From an uncultured Clostridia bacterium (GTDB lineage Bacteria; Bacillota; Clostridia; Lachnospirales; Anaerotignaceae), in assembly GCA_944383885.1 (NCBI GenBank), contig CALWRF010000013.1, positions 26,923 to 90,922 of the forward strand: DNA of 64,000 nt, read 5' to 3'. This document shows, piece after piece, positions 8,049 to 18,540 of the stretch. Within the stretch, counting starts at the first letter, position 1, and every line of letters starts with the position of its first letter. Both the position numbers and the translations under genes were made by a program. The notes below the pieces were generated by a model. It searched no databases. It worked only from the letters and a program-made list of their open reading frames with translations, and was not told where the DNA came from.

Positions 8049-9050
8049 TTATTTATTAAAAGAATATTTTTTTATAAGGCGTATGTCCTTGCCAAAGAAC
8101 TTCATTATTTTGTACTCGCCTATAATTCTTGATGTTATCCTTTCGGAGTACACATTCTGCAAATCTGTTACCGAAAGATTGGTTGATATTATAACAGACT
8201 TTTTATTAATAAGCCTTGTGTTAAGTATATCAAATAATTCGGAAGATGTAAAAGAGGTATTGAACTCCGTTCCCAGGTCATCTATTATAAGCAAATCCAC
8301 AGACTGCAAATCGTCATAAAAACCCGTCTTAATATCTTCTTCAGACAAACGGTTAAACCGCTCTTTTTCTATTGTTTTAAAAAGCTGCGGCGCTGTTGTA
8401 TAAAAAACAGTATATCCTTTATCAAGTATTTCCCGCGCTATACAGCTGCAAAGGAAAGTTTTGCCCAGTCCCGGTCCGCCGTAAAAAAGCAGGTTATCCT
8501 TTTTTTTGCTGAAATTTTTAGTAAACTCAAGGCAGACGCTCAGTATTATCTGCATATTTTCTTTAGGCGACATCATATCGCCCTGCGCTGTTTGATTACT
8601 GTAGTAGTTTATATTAAAATTATCGAAATTTTCATCAACTGTTATTTCCCTCATGTTAGAGCTGCTGTAAGCCATTTCAACTAATTTCTGTGTAAAGCAT
8701 GAGCATTCTCTCTGACCTATAAAACCGGTATCATGGCATTTCTCGCATTTATAATTTACGCTAAGGCAGTCAGGGTCAAATCCTGCGCTCTTCATTACCT
8801 GTATTTTCTCATTTCTGAGCAAATCCATTTTCTCTTTAAGCTCAGATATATCCTTGGCAGGCGTTTTAGACTCTATAGCGTTTTTAGCCGCCGTTACGCC
8901 TAAAATTGATATTTCATTTTCTATCTGGCGCACTCTCGGGCAGGCGGCATAGACCTCTTCCCTTTTGTGCCTCAGGCGTGACTGTTCATCTGTTCTAAGT
9001 GAATCAAAATATTTAATTACCTGCTTATAAACATCGCTTCTGTCAGGCAT
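8049..9050 (-). CDS. DnaC/DnaI-like helicase-loader ATPase
   Basis: This AAA+ protein probably loads the replicative helicase onto DNA, as DnaI does in Bacillus. The 333-residue protein begins with a coiled-coil-rich region, then a zinc-binding cluster (C102, C105, C116, C118 in CEKCHDTGFIGQRECSC), then an ATPase domain with Walker A GGPGLGKTFL (about 191-200) and Walker B LLIIDDLG (about 253-260). The order zinc cluster then ATPase matches DnaI/DnaC-like loaders rather than IstB. It directly follows the DnaD-domain gene with no gap (the stop of that gene and this start are adjacent), as is common in Clostridia, where the pair replaces DnaB-DnaI of Bacillus. Confidence 0.9.
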   Translation of the reverse strand: MPDRSDVYKQVIKYFDSLRTDEQSRLRHKREEVYAACPRVRQIENEISILGVTAAKNAIESKTPAKDISELKEKMDLLRNEKIQVMKSAGFDPDCLSVNYKCEKCHDTGFIGQRECSCFTQKLVEMAYSSSNMREITVDENFDNFNINYYSNQTAQGDMMSPKENMQIILSVCLEFTKNFSKKKDNLLFYGGPGLGKTFLCSCIAREILDKGYTVFYTTAPQLFKTIEKERFNRLSEEDIKTGFYDDLQSVDLLIIDDLGTEFNTSFTSSELFDILNTRLINKKSVIISTNLSVTDLQNVYSERITSRIIGEYKIMKFFGKDIRLIKKYSFNK

Positions 9051-10076
9051 TTAGTTATTCCCCTCCGCTTTAAGCCTTTGAATTTCAAGGCGTTCTATTT
9101 CGGAATAATCATATTCCCTTTGGCTGTAGTTTGTAAATTTATTTGCTGCGCGGTTTACGCTTTGTTTATGTGTATCCGATGTATTGTGCACCTGTTTTTT
9201 GCCTTCCGCATAGAGCCTGTCCATATTTTCAACATCGCTTAACGTCTTTACCCCAGCCTTGTGCCAGGAAAGAAGTATTTTATCCGCATAGCCAAAAGAC
9301 GGCTTTCCTATGCCCATAACTGTCCTGTTGCAGGCAAGTTCTATAATATCAATGGGCATATTATAAACATCTCTCCATTTTTTCATGTAGTCTATTTCTT
9401 TTTGCACCGGGTCGCGGCTGCTTAGCCCCATAGCGCGCATAATCTGTCTGTATACGCCGTTATATGCCTTTATACGTTCTTGCGCATCTTCAACTGTATT
9501 TATACCGCTTTCACACCAGTCAACAGCCACACGTTCTATATAGCGCATATTGCGATGCCCTCTTTCTGTGCAAAAGTCAAGAAGAATGCCTATCACATCC
9601 ATTTTAAGCCCCAGCCAGTGATAAAGCGAGAATACAGAAGATAAATCGTTATATGTAAGCATTCTTTTGAGCTTTGACTGAGCCATTTCAAAAAGAGCCT
9701 TTACATCTGCATTTTTATCAGCATACATGTCCAGTTCTTCAGGAGCATAATGCGGCTGCTCATCATTTACAATATATTTTTTACGGCTTACAGCGCTTTT
9801 TTCATGCGTATTTTTAAATTCTTTTATTCCGCCTTTTAATATTTCTATATATTCGCCGTTAAGCCGTACTAACCCCCTGTCCTGCCAATACATAAAAGCG
9901 GCTCTAACATCTGTTTCAGATATATTAAGCGTCTCCGCGGCTGTTTTAATATCTGTTTTGCCTTCAAAAGACAAGGCAAAGAGATAAACAACAGTATACA
10001 CCGCCGGAGCTTTAGGCATTATATTCCTTACAAAATCCAAACTTAGCTCTATGTATCTATCTTCATTTAACTGCAT
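9051..10076 (-). CDS. DnaD-domain replication initiation protein
   Basis: DnaD proteins take part in primosome assembly at the origin and at restarting forks. The 341-residue product (from ATG 10076) has an N-terminal winged-helix-like segment (AAETLNISETDVRAAFMYWQ) followed by two repeats of the DnaD C-terminal domain; each shows a pattern of the type LLDFCTERGHRNMRYIERVAVDWCESGI, and the second is around IIELACNRTVMGIGKPSFGYADKILLSWHKAGV. I preferred the ATG with GGAG 11 nt upstream over codons further upstream that lack spacing. It forms a two-gene operon with the helicase loader, whose promoter carries a DnaA box. Confidence 0.9.
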   Translation of the reverse strand: MQLNEDRYIELSLDFVRNIMPKAPAVYTVVYLFALSFEGKTDIKTAAETLNISETDVRAAFMYWQDRGLVRLNGEYIEILKGGIKEFKNTHEKSAVSRKKYIVNDEQPHYAPEELDMYADKNADVKALFEMAQSKLKRMLTYNDLSSVFSLYHWLGLKMDVIGILLDFCTERGHRNMRYIERVAVDWCESGINTVEDAQERIKAYNGVYRQIMRAMGLSSRDPVQKEIDYMKKWRDVYNMPIDIIELACNRTVMGIGKPSFGYADKILLSWHKAGVKTLSDVENMDRLYAEGKKQVHNTSDTHKQSVNRAANKFTNYSQREYDYSEIERLEIQRLKAEGNN

Positions 10077-10120
10077 ATCTAAAACCACTCCAAAACACCA
10101 CTGCAAATACAATTAAAGCT

Positions 10121-10171
10121 ATTTTACCACAAACACAGCCGCAAAGCAAAACAAGGCTGTGTTTATCCACA
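10121..10171 (-). promoter_or_regulatory. dnaD promoter with inverted repeat and DnaA box
   Basis: On the minus strand, TTGCTT (10144-10149) and TAAAAT (10121-10126) with a 17-bp spacer make a plausible promoter for dnaD-dnaI. A perfect 10-bp inverted repeat AAACACAGCC (10131-10140) and GGCTGTGTTT (10155-10164) flanks the -35 box. A perfect DnaA box TTATCCACA (10163-10171) overlaps its outer arm. The layout suggests control by DnaA or another repressor; this is inference. Confidence 0.6.
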
Positions 10172-10300
10172 GTTTAAAATTTTAAACCGGTGTTTTTCCA
10201 CCTGTTTTGCAGCTTATTAACAGCATTTTGTTTATATAACTGCCTGCCGGCTGGGAACTGATTATGAAAAATCAAAAAAACAGTTAATTTTTAAAAAGCC

Positions 10301-10368
10301 AGAAAAAGTTAGAAAAAGTTAGAAAATATTAAAAAGAGTATGAGTGTTAGAAGAGTTAGAAAAAAAAG
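10301..10368. repeat. Phased decamer repeat, site 1
   Basis: The plus strand reads AGAAAAAGTT twice in a row and continues in degenerate 10-bp units (AGAAAATATT, AAAAAGAGTA, then GTTAGAAGAGTTAGAAAA). On the minus strand it follows the rubrerythrin terminator as TTTTTCTAAC units. Confidence 0.75.
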
Positions 10369-10394
10369 AGCGCCTTATAAGACGCTCTTTTAAA
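10366..10394 (-). terminator. Rubrerythrin terminator
   Basis: AAGAGCG and CGCTCTT arms with inner CTTATAAG pairing make a strong hairpin. On the minus strand it is followed by eight T residues and then by phased decamer repeats. Confidence 0.9.
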
Positions 10395-10409
10395 ACACTG
10401 ATATTTTTA

Positions 10410-10949
10410 TTAATAGTTTTCGGCTTTAATCTCAAAAAATGCCTTAGGATGGGAGCATACAGGGCATACTTCCGGCGCCTGCCTGCCTATAACGATGTGT
10501 CCGCAGTTCCTGCATTTCCAAATTCTTTCGCCGTCTCTTGAGAACACAAGTCCACCTTCAATATTCTCTATAAGCTTTCTGTATCTTTCCTCGTGCTCTT
10601 TTTCAATAGCCGCTACTCCGTCAAAAAGGAATGCTATATGGTCGAAGCCTTCTTCTCTTGCATCTTCAGCCATTTTTTTATACATGTCTGTCCACTCATA
10701 GTTTTCGCCGGCAGCAGCGTCTTTAAGGTTTGTTACAGTGTCTTGGATTTCACCGCCGCTTAATATTTTAAACCATAATTTAGCATGCTCTTTTTCGTTA
10801 TTCGCAGTTTCCTCAAATAAAGACGCTATCTGCTCATAACCGTCCTTTTTGGCTTTGCTTGCATAATAAGTGTACTTGTTTCTTGCCTGAGATTCTCCGG
10901 CAAATGCTGCCCAAAGGTTAGCCTCTGTCTTTGTTCCTTTAAGTTCCAT
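10410..10949 (-). CDS. rbr: Rubrerythrin
   Basis: Rubrerythrin reduces hydrogen peroxide in anaerobes using a diiron site and a rubredoxin-type iron. The 179-residue protein has an N-terminal ferritin-like four-helix domain with the diiron glutamates ([33 protein letters not shown] and [13 protein letters not shown]) and a C-terminal rubredoxin domain with CRNCGH and [11 protein letters not shown]. It is monocistronic, with a strong terminator 16 bp downstream and an AAGGAGG ribosome site upstream. Its presence supports an anaerobic lifestyle with oxidative-stress defence. Confidence 0.96.
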   Translation of the reverse strand: MELKGTKTEANLWAAFAGESQARNKYTYYASKAKKDGYEQIASLFEETANNEKEHAKLWFKILSGGEIQDTVTNLKDAAAGENYEWTDMYKKMAEDAREEGFDHIAFLFDGVAAIEKEHEERYRKLIENIEGGLVFSRDGERIWKCRNCGHIVIGRQAPEVCPVCSHPKAFFEIKAENY

Positions 10950-10970
10950 TTTTAAGCCTCCTTTTAATTT

Positions 10971-12008
10971 TTATTCATCTTTGTTGCGCCATCTGTGATT
11001 TACATAATATACTAATAAGCTTAATACCAGTACGGCAAAAAGCACAACAACTACAGTAGTCGCGTCTTTAAGAGCTATAAATATAGCCACAAGACCGCAT
11101 AAAACACTTATTCCATAAAGAATTATAACCGCCTGTTTCTGGGAAAAACCATGGTCTATTAATTTGTGGTGAAGATGACCTCTGTCAGCCTGCATTATAG
11201 GCTGGTGTTTAGCCGCCCTGCGTGTCATGGCAAACAGCGTGTCAAATATAGGGAACCCAACTGAAAGAACACTTACCATAAGCGCAATTATAGCATACCC
11301 CTTAAATACCCCAAGTATACTTGTAACAGCCAAAGTATATCCTAAAAATGTAGCGCCTGTATCTCCCATAAAAATCTCAGCCGGATTAAAGTTCCTCGGC
11401 AGAAATCCAAGGCAGGAGCCGGCAAGGGCAGCTGTAAGCACTACCGCCGTTTCATCGCCTGTAAGTATGCAAAGCACCATAACGCAAATTGCCGCAATAG
11501 ATGATACGCCTGCGGCTAACCCGTCAAGTCCGTCTATAAGGTTAACGGCGTTTGTAAGACCTACAATCCAAATTACTGTTATAGGTATGCTGAGCTTTAA
11601 AAGCGCGTAAGTAACAGGCCACATAACAACGTGTATCCTTATGCCGAACATTACAGGTATTAATGCCGCTATTATCTGCACGCCGAATTTAAGTTTAGCC
11701 GGCAGATTTTTTACATCATCCACCATTCCCAGTACAACTATTATTACAGCCCCTATAAAAAAGCCTATAAGTTTTTTTACTTCTGAATATTCAACAAAGT
11801 TATACAGCAAAATCACCGTAGCCATAAAACCAACAACAATGGCTATACCGCCCATTCTCGGCATTGGTTTATTGTGCATGCCCCTTTTTTTAGGCATGTC
11901 AATAGCGCCCAACTTTAGCGACAGTTTTTTGGCAACCGGCGTCATTACATTAGATATGGCAAAAGCTGTTGAAAAAGCTGCAATGTATAAAACCCAATCG
12001 TGAACCAA
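10971..12008 (-). CDS. Undecaprenyl-phosphate sugar-1-phosphate transferase (TagO/WecA family)
   Basis: These membrane enzymes attach a GlcNAc-1-phosphate type sugar to undecaprenyl phosphate, the first step in teichoic acid or other wall polysaccharide synthesis. The 345-residue protein is polytopic, with about ten hydrophobic segments. It carries KRGMHNKPMPRMGG near residue 40, the aspartate motif VDDVKNLPAK, the NLIDGLDGLAAGVS motif, MGDTGATFLGY and the cytoplasmic HLHHKLID box, all diagnostic of the MraY/WecA superfamily and closest to the TagO/WecA branch. The start is a TTG with GGGAGAGG 6 nt upstream. It is 17 bp downstream of upp on the same strand. The exact sugar cannot be read from sequence. 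Confidence 0.93.
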   Translation of the reverse strand: MVHDWVLYIAAFSTAFAISNVMTPVAKKLSLKLGAIDMPKKRGMHNKPMPRMGGIAIVVGFMATVILLYNFVEYSEVKKLIGFFIGAVIIVVLGMVDDVKNLPAKLKFGVQIIAALIPVMFGIRIHVVMWPVTYALLKLSIPITVIWIVGLTNAVNLIDGLDGLAAGVSSIAAICVMVLCILTGDETAVVLTAALAGSCLGFLPRNFNPAEIFMGDTGATFLGYTLAVTSILGVFKGYAIIALMVSVLSVGFPIFDTLFAMTRRAAKHQPIMQADRGHLHHKLIDHGFSQKQAVIILYGISVLCGLVAIFIALKDATTVVVVLFAVLVLSLLVYYVNHRWRNKDE

Positions 12009-12025
12009 AAGTAACCTCTCCCAAA

Positions 12026-12652
12026 TTATTTAGTGCCAAACATTCTGTCCCCGGCATCGCCAAGACCAGGCACTATATATCCTTTATCATTTAACATAGT
12101 GTCATAAGCGGCAGCGTAAATATCAACATCTTCAAATGTGCTTTGAACAGTTTTTACCCCGTCAGGCGCCGCGAGGACACAGATTATTGTAACATCTTTT
12201 GCCCCACGCTCTTTTAAAAACTCAACAGCAGCCTGCGCCGTCTTGCCTGTAGCCAGCATTGGGTCTAAAACAAAAACCTTAGTATTTTCAAGGTCTTTAG
12301 GCACTTTACAGTAATACTCAACAGGTGTAAGCGTTTCCGGGTCTCTGTAAAGACCTATATGCCCTACTTTAGCCGCCGGCAGTATGCTGTGCACACCGTC
12401 TACCATTCCAAGACCGGCTCTTAAAATAGGCACAACAACTATATCCTGCTTAATTTTACTGCACTCAGCCGCAGCAATAGGCGTTTGAACTTCCACCTCT
12501 ACTGTAGGAAGCTCCCTTGTAGCCTCGTATGTAAGCAGCATTGCCACTTCGCTTATAAGCTCTTTAAATTCCTTAGTGCTTGTATTTTTATCTCTAAGCA
12601 TAGCTATTTTGTGCTTAATAAGCGGATGCTCTGATATAAAAAGCTTGCCCAT
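12026..12652 (-). CDS. upp: Uracil phosphoribosyltransferase
   Basis: Upp makes UMP from uracil and PRPP in pyrimidine salvage. The 208-residue protein has the family motifs VVPILRAGLGMVDGV, the PRPP-binding loop DPMLATGKTAQAAV and the uracil-binding C-terminus YIVPGLGDAGDRMFGTK. Length is typical. It lies between rpiB and the TagO-like gene with gaps of 12 and 17 bp, so the three are likely one operon. Confidence 0.98.
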   Translation of the reverse strand: MGKLFISEHPLIKHKIAMLRDKNTSTKEFKELISEVAMLLTYEATRELPTVEVEVQTPIAAAECSKIKQDIVVVPILRAGLGMVDGVHSILPAAKVGHIGLYRDPETLTPVEYYCKVPKDLENTKVFVLDPMLATGKTAQAAVEFLKERGAKDVTIICVLAAPDGVKTVQSTFEDVDIYAAAYDTMLNDKGYIVPGLGDAGDRMFGTK

Positions 12653-12664
12653 TTTTCACCCTCC

Positions 12665-13093
12665 TTAGTCCTCTATCTGTTTAATGCGTCTTATATGCCT
12701 TTCCTCGTTTGAAAATTCTGTATTAAGAAAGTCCTTAACTATTTCAATGGCAAGCCCCGGACCTACAACCCTTGCGCCCATAGCCAGCATATTGGCGTCA
12801 TTATGCTCCCTTGTAGCCTTTGCCGAAAAACAGTCATGGCAGAGAGCGCACCTAATGCCTTTTATTTTGTTTGCCGTTATTGAAATACCAATTCCAGTGC
12901 CGCATATAAGTATTCCTTTATCGCACTGACCGCTTGCCACAGCCTTTGCCGCAAGCTTTGCATAAACAGGATAGTCACAGCTTTCCTCGGAAAATGTGCC
13001 GAAATTTTTATACTCAATTCCTTCTTTTTCAAGGTAATTAATTACTTCTTTCATAAGCGGATAACCGCCGTGGTCACAGCCTAAAGCTATCAT
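12665..13093 (-). CDS. rpiB: Ribose-5-phosphate isomerase B
   Basis: RpiB interconverts ribose-5-phosphate and ribulose-5-phosphate in the pentose phosphate pathway. The protein begins MIALGCDHGGYPLMKEV, which is the family's usual start, and GGGAGG lies 6 nt upstream, so I chose the ATG at 13093 over an upstream ATG. Other family motifs are GILICGTGIGISITANKIKG with the catalytic cysteine region, CHDCFSAKATREHNDANML and the C-terminal EERHIRRIKQIE. At 142 residues it is of normal size. It leads a probable operon with upp and the TagO-like gene. Confidence 0.96.
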   Translation of the reverse strand: MIALGCDHGGYPLMKEVINYLEKEGIEYKNFGTFSEESCDYPVYAKLAAKAVASGQCDKGILICGTGIGISITANKIKGIRCALCHDCFSAKATREHNDANMLAMGARVVGPGLAIEIVKDFLNTEFSNEERHIRRIKQIED

Positions 13094-13224
13094 TTCAGTC
13101 CTCCCAAAATACTTATTCAAATATTTAAAATAAACAGTTATATTAATAAAATTATTTTAACCCCATATATTCAAATATAACATTTATTTTACCAAATATC
13201 AACCAAAACAGGGCAAACAGATAA

Positions 13225-14271
13225 TTAAGCCTCTATGAATTTATGCCCGGCAGCCTTTTTAAGCCTGTTCATAACCGCAAGACCCTCTCCAGATTCATCA
13301 AATACTTCAGAATATACCTTGTCGGCTTTAAGAGTATCAAATTCTCTTAATATATCGAAAAGCCGTGCCCCTGCCGTTTCTATATTATCCCCGGCGCTCA
13401 GCACAAAATCAGCCTTGTATTTGTCTGTATTTTTTTCGCGGCATAAAACGCCTGTTTTAAGCCCGTTTTTCTTATCCTGCATACAAAGGGCATTTATTTT
13501 ATCTATTACATTTTTTTCACTGCCTGTAACAAGCGTTACATCGGCATCAGGCGAATAATGCTTATATTTCATACCGGGAGCCTTTGGCTTTTGGTCTTTT
13601 GACAGCATTTTATAAACAGCCGGGTCTACGGAAATTTCACCTATTACCCTTTCCAGCATTTCTTTAGTTACCGCGCCCGGACGCAGCAGCGCCGGGACAT
13701 CGCCTGTAACATCTACTATTGTGGACTCAAGACCAACAGCGCAGCTTCCGCCGTCTACAATCATGTCTATTTTACCATCCATGTCATGCAGTACATGCCC
13801 GGCTTTAGTAGGCGAAGGCTTTCCGCTTGTATTGGCGCTTGGCGCCGCAACAGGCACCCCTGCGGCGTTTATTATAAGCCGCGCTGTTTTATTAGACGGA
13901 AATCTTACGGCTACCGTATCAAGACCGCCTGAAACAGCGCTCGGAACTATTTCACTTTTTTTGAACACAATAGTAACAGGTCCCGGCCAAAAAGCGTCTA
14001 TTATTTTCTGTGCTTTTTTTGGCACATCTGATACTATGCTTTTAAGCTGGCTTATATCGCCTATATGCAGTATAAGCGGATTATCTGACGGACGGCCCTT
14101 TGCCTCATATATTTTCCTGCACGCATCGGCATTTAAGCCGTTTGCCCCAAGACCGTAAACCGTTTCTGTAGGAAAAGCCACAAGACCTCCCTTTTGAAGA
14201 ATTCTCGCGGCTTTTTCAATAATTTCGTTATTTATATTTTCAGTATCTATTTTTTCAAATTCAGTTATCAT
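13225..14271 (-). CDS. L-threonylcarbamoyladenylate synthase (Sua5-type TsaC)
   Basis: This enzyme makes threonylcarbamoyl-AMP, used for the t6A modification of ANN-decoding tRNAs. The N-terminal YrdC domain shows [47 protein letters not shown] and VAVRFPSN. The extra C-terminal Sua5 domain (about residues 230-348) makes this the long, two-domain type. The ATG at 14271 overlaps the stop of the SEC-C gene as ATGA, which points to translational coupling; two in-frame upstream codons were discarded because they lie inside that gene. No other t6A genes are in the window. Confidence 0.95.
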   Translation of the reverse strand: MITEFEKIDTENINNEIIEKAARILQKGGLVAFPTETVYGLGANGLNADACRKIYEAKGRPSDNPLILHIGDISQLKSIVSDVPKKAQKIIDAFWPGPVTIVFKKSEIVPSAVSGGLDTVAVRFPSNKTARLIINAAGVPVAAPSANTSGKPSPTKAGHVLHDMDGKIDMIVDGGSCAVGLESTIVDVTGDVPALLRPGAVTKEMLERVIGEISVDPAVYKMLSKDQKPKAPGMKYKHYSPDADVTLVTGSEKNVIDKINALCMQDKKNGLKTGVLCREKNTDKYKADFVLSAGDNIETAGARLFDILREFDTLKADKVYSEVFDESGEGLAVMNRLKKAAGHKFIEA

Positions 14272-14768
14272 AAGTTCGCACCACAGCATTTTTTATATTT
14301 CTTGCCGCTTCCGCAAGGGCAAGGGTCATTTCTGCCTATTTTTTTGCCTTTAACTATTGTGCGGCTGTTTCTCTGTTCTGCATAAAGTGCCTTTTGTTTT
14401 GTTTCGTCGAATATATTATCCCATTGTTTAAGTGTGTAAAGATGTTCAGCCTTATATTCCACCATTTTTTTGTAAAGCTTCTCAAAGTCAATTACAAGGT
14501 TTACCTGTGAGTTTTCATCAAGCTTTTTAACATCGTATTTTTCAGGAAGTATATCATTTATTCCGTCTATGAACGCTATCATATATTCAGCGGACATATT
14601 AAACTTTTCGCCAAGCTCTGTTACAGTTCCGCTTAAATCAGTTACTTTATTTTCAAGTATATACTCATAAACTTTCTGCTCGGCAGGAAGGTATACATCC
14701 CAAACAGCGTCAACGCTTCTTCCTTCCTTAGTAAACGCTTTTGCCAGCCAGTCTTCATAAATACTCAT
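14268..14768 (-). CDS. SEC-C motif protein of unknown function
   Basis: The 166-residue protein ends in a textbook SEC-C zinc-binding motif, [17 protein letters not shown], as at the C-terminus of SecA. The N-terminal 130 residues are helical and acidic ([21 protein letters not shown]) and I do not recognise the domain. SEC-C motifs bind zinc and can contact ribosomes or SecB-like partners, but the role here is unknown. It is translationally coupled to the downstream tsaC-like gene by an ATGA overlap. CTCCTTT-type complement upstream gives a good ribosome site. Confidence 0.85.
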   Translation of the reverse strand: MSIYEDWLAKAFTKEGRSVDAVWDVYLPAEQKVYEYILENKVTDLSGTVTELGEKFNMSAEYMIAFIDGINDILPEKYDVKKLDENSQVNLVIDFEKLYKKMVEYKAEHLYTLKQWDNIFDETKQKALYAEQRNSRTIVKGKKIGRNDPCPCGSGKKYKKCCGANL

Positions 14769-14856
14769 TTGTTCATTCTCTCCTTTAAATTCGTATGTAA
14801 GTTAATAAAAGTCAAGTAAATAAGCTTTACACAGAATAATAATATATTATTTGATT

Positions 14857-15351
14857 TTATGCAATAACAAACTTCAAATCATTTTTCATGTTTATAAAAA
14901 TATGCTTATCCTCGGTATTTTCATCTCTCGGCACAATTATTACCTCAACCGGGGTTTTTATTTCATGCAGCACTTTGTCGGCAGCTTTGCGCAATTCTTT
15001 TATATCGTTTACATCTTTAACCGGCGGCTGACCCATTACTATTTTTGTTATTTGCTTTTGGGATATAAACTTAGAAATGCAAAGCGCCACATTCTCATCG
15101 CAGTAAAAATGAATTGTTCCGCCTTTTGCGCTTCCGTACTGGCACAGCGTATTCATCATATCCGGCGTTTCGCTGTTATTAAAAATACTGTCGCCCTGCT
15201 GCACATGCAGAATATGGAACTCAGCGCCTGTTTCTTGGGCAAGCTGCGCGGCTTTGTCTATAAGTCTTTCGGAATTAAGCTGTGATGTAATGCATACAAG
15301 TACTTTTTCCGATTTATCATCTTTTATACTATTTACAGCTTTATTATACAT
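14857..15351 (-). CDS. Universal-stress-protein-like domain protein
   Basis: The 164-residue protein has an alpha/beta pattern like the UspA fold: KVLVCITSQLNSERLIDKAAQLAQ, then EFHILHVQQGD and ITKIVMGQPP, and a final strand VEVIIVPRD. The first segment resembles the Usp domain in KdpD-type sensor kinases (VLVCVS...ERLIR.A). It lacks a clear glycine-rich G-2x-G-9x-G ATP motif, so it may not bind ATP. It is transcribed leftward from its own region downstream of pyrG. Function is unknown; the Usp call is by fold pattern only. Confidence 0.6.
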   Translation of the reverse strand: MYNKAVNSIKDDKSEKVLVCITSQLNSERLIDKAAQLAQETGAEFHILHVQQGDSIFNNSETPDMMNTLCQYGSAKGGTIHFYCDENVALCISKFISQKQITKIVMGQPPVKDVNDIKELRKAADKVLHEIKTPVEVIIVPRDENTEDKHIFINMKNDLKFVIA

Positions 15352-15541
15352 TTTACTGCCTCCTTTTTATCAACAATTTATATATACACAGTGCAAACGC
15401 TCCTGATGAATATATAATACAATAAAAATTTGTAAACTTTATGAAATTTTATTTAACATTTAAAAATATTAAAAAATTTTCATTCAGAATAAGAAGCAGA
15501 CTAATCAATAAGCCATTTATAACAAAAAAGCACGATACTGC

Positions 15542-15590
15542 AAAAAGCGGGCAGCAGGCGTATTTAACGCCTTAAAACCCACTTTTTCCA
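15542..15590. terminator. Hairpin terminator downstream of pyrG
   Basis: AAAAAGCGGG and CCCACTTTTT form the outer stem and AGGCGT and ACGCCT the inner stem, with an internal loop between them. A-run and T-run flanks allow it to act in both directions. Confidence 0.75.
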
Positions 15591-15630
15591 GTACTTTCCA
15601 ACTTTTTCTAACTTTTTCTAACTTTTCCCA
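15581..15630. repeat. Phased decamer repeat, site 2
   Basis: Five consecutive 10-bp units are visible on the plus strand: ACTTTTTCCA, GTACTTTCCA, ACTTTTTCTA, ACTTTTTCTA and ACTTTTCCCA. The array abuts the hairpin at 15542-15590. Confidence 0.85.
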
Positions 15631-15716
15631 ATCGTTTTGGCTTTTCAATTTTTAAACCTGTTTATTTAAGTCAGTTTTATTAATTTACGTTATGTCTGTT
15701 TGCAGTTTTCAAACAA

Positions 15717-17366
<1,650 letters not shown>

Positions 17367-17483
17367 TTAAATACATATTTTACTAAAATACACCATTAAT
17401 ATTACGCACATATATATTAAATAATATTAACACAAATTCTTATTAACCGCAAGGCGCAAGGCTTAGGCGGCAAAATCAATATA

Positions 17484-17522
17484 AAAGAACCGGCTTACAG
17501 CAGCATACGCCGGTTCTTTATT
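17484..17522 (-). terminator. Terminator after the cyclophilin gene
   Basis: AAAGAACCGGC and GCCGGTTCTTT form an 11-bp stem with a 15-nt loop; T-rich sequence follows on both strands. It separates the cyclophilin lipoprotein from pyrG. Confidence 0.9.
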
Positions 17523-17529
17523 TTTTCAG

Positions 17530-18390
17530 TTATTCATATTTAACTATTTCAGCTTTTTCTATTACAATATCCTCCGTTGGCTTATCGTTTTCGTCTGTCG
17601 CAACAGAAGCAATAGAGTCTACCACATCCATGCCTTCTATTACCTGACCAAAAACTGTATAGCCAAAGTCAAGGTACGGTGTGCCGCCAAGAGAATTATA
17701 TTCCTCTCTTGCCTTATCTGAATAGTTTGTTCTTAATATCTTACCGCTGTTTGAGTCGTAAAGGATTTCGCTCTCGCCGTACTGGTCTACTATTTTGTCT
17801 ATATAGTCAAAATAACCTTCTTCAACAGCAGGTGACTGCACAATATAAAACTGGCTTCCGTTTGTGTCCATGCCGCTGTTGGCATAAGCAAGCGCGCCTC
17901 TAAAATGATACATATCACCGCTGTACTCATCCTCAAACTTGCCGCCCCAAATGCTCTCTCCGCCTGTGCCGTTGCCGTTAGGGTCTCCGCCTTGAATCAT
18001 AAAGCCGTTTATTACCCTATGGAAAGTAAGTCCATCGTAATATCCCTCGTTTATAAGACCTTTAAAGTTCTCAACTGCCTTTGGCGCTTCTTCAGGGCAG
18101 AGCTTAATTTTAATTACGCCTTTATTTGTTGTTAAAACAGCTATTTCCTCGCCATTTTCCGGCTCCTCAAGCTGAGGGAATTTTGAGCCGTCTGTAAAAA
18201 GCTTTCCTTTAAGAGCGTCAAACTCAGCCTGAGCTTCTTCCGATGCCTGAGCAGATGAAGAAGACGCCGATTCTGATGATGTCTGGGATGACGCTGCCTG
18301 CGAAGATGAAGCAGATGATGAATCACTGCCTGATGAACAGCCGCTAAGCACCATTGCGGCTATTGCCGCCATACAGATAAACTTTTTCAT
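17530..18390 (-). CDS. Cyclophilin-type peptidyl-prolyl isomerase lipoprotein
   Basis: The 286-residue protein begins with a lipoprotein signal peptide (MKKFICMAAIAAMVLSGC; lipobox cysteine at residue 18), then a Ser/Ala-rich linker of about 35 residues, then a cyclophilin domain with EEAPKAVENFKGLINEGYYDGLTFHRVINGFMIQGGDPNG split over adjacent strands, GSQFYIV and FGQVIEGMDVVD. Such enzymes help fold proteins outside the membrane. An insertion of about 35 residues (QYGESEILYDSNSGKIL region) sits between the core strands. It lies between murG and pyrG and has its own terminator, so its link to either is only positional. Confidence 0.93.
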   Translation of the reverse strand: MKKFICMAAIAAMVLSGCSSGSDSSSASSSQAASSQTSSESASSSSAQASEEAQAEFDALKGKLFTDGSKFPQLEEPENGEEIAVLTTNKGVIKIKLCPEEAPKAVENFKGLINEGYYDGLTFHRVINGFMIQGGDPNGNGTGGESIWGGKFEDEYSGDMYHFRGALAYANSGMDTNGSQFYIVQSPAVEEGYFDYIDKIVDQYGESEILYDSNSGKILRTNYSDKAREEYNSLGGTPYLDFGYTVFGQVIEGMDVVDSIASVATDENDKPTEDIVIEKAEIVKYE

Positions 18391-18470
18391 TTATGCTACA
18401 CTCCAATCAGTATTTTTATTTCACTGGATAAATTTTAAATATATACAGTATGTTTGTCAAATTAATTTTA

Positions 18471-18530
18471 GTTCTTTTACAGCTTTTTTATAATCTTTTT
18501 AACAGCTTTTACTGTAACTTTTTCTATCTA
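18471..18530. repeat. Degenerate phased T-tract repeat, site 4
   Basis: The plus strand reads GTTCTTTTAC, AGCTTTTTTA, TAATCTTTTT, AACAGCTTTT, ACTGTAACTT in 10-bp blocks, a degenerate version of the TTTTTCTAAC array. It lies directly downstream of murG. Confidence 0.5.
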
Positions 18531-18540
18531 CCCAGCACTT

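Larger units (their letters stand above)
15352..15716. other. Gap between pyrG and the Usp-like gene
   Basis: This 365-bp non-coding stretch holds, from right to left, the decamer-repeat array of site 2, the hairpin at 15542-15590 and an AT-rich segment that probably contains the promoter of the Usp-like gene. I see no ORF. Confidence 0.6.

Noticed and set aside
18141..18326. His/Leu/Arg-rich ORF within the cyclophilin lipoprotein gene
   Set aside because: It is the alternative frame of the Ser/Ala linker codons, with no ribosome site.
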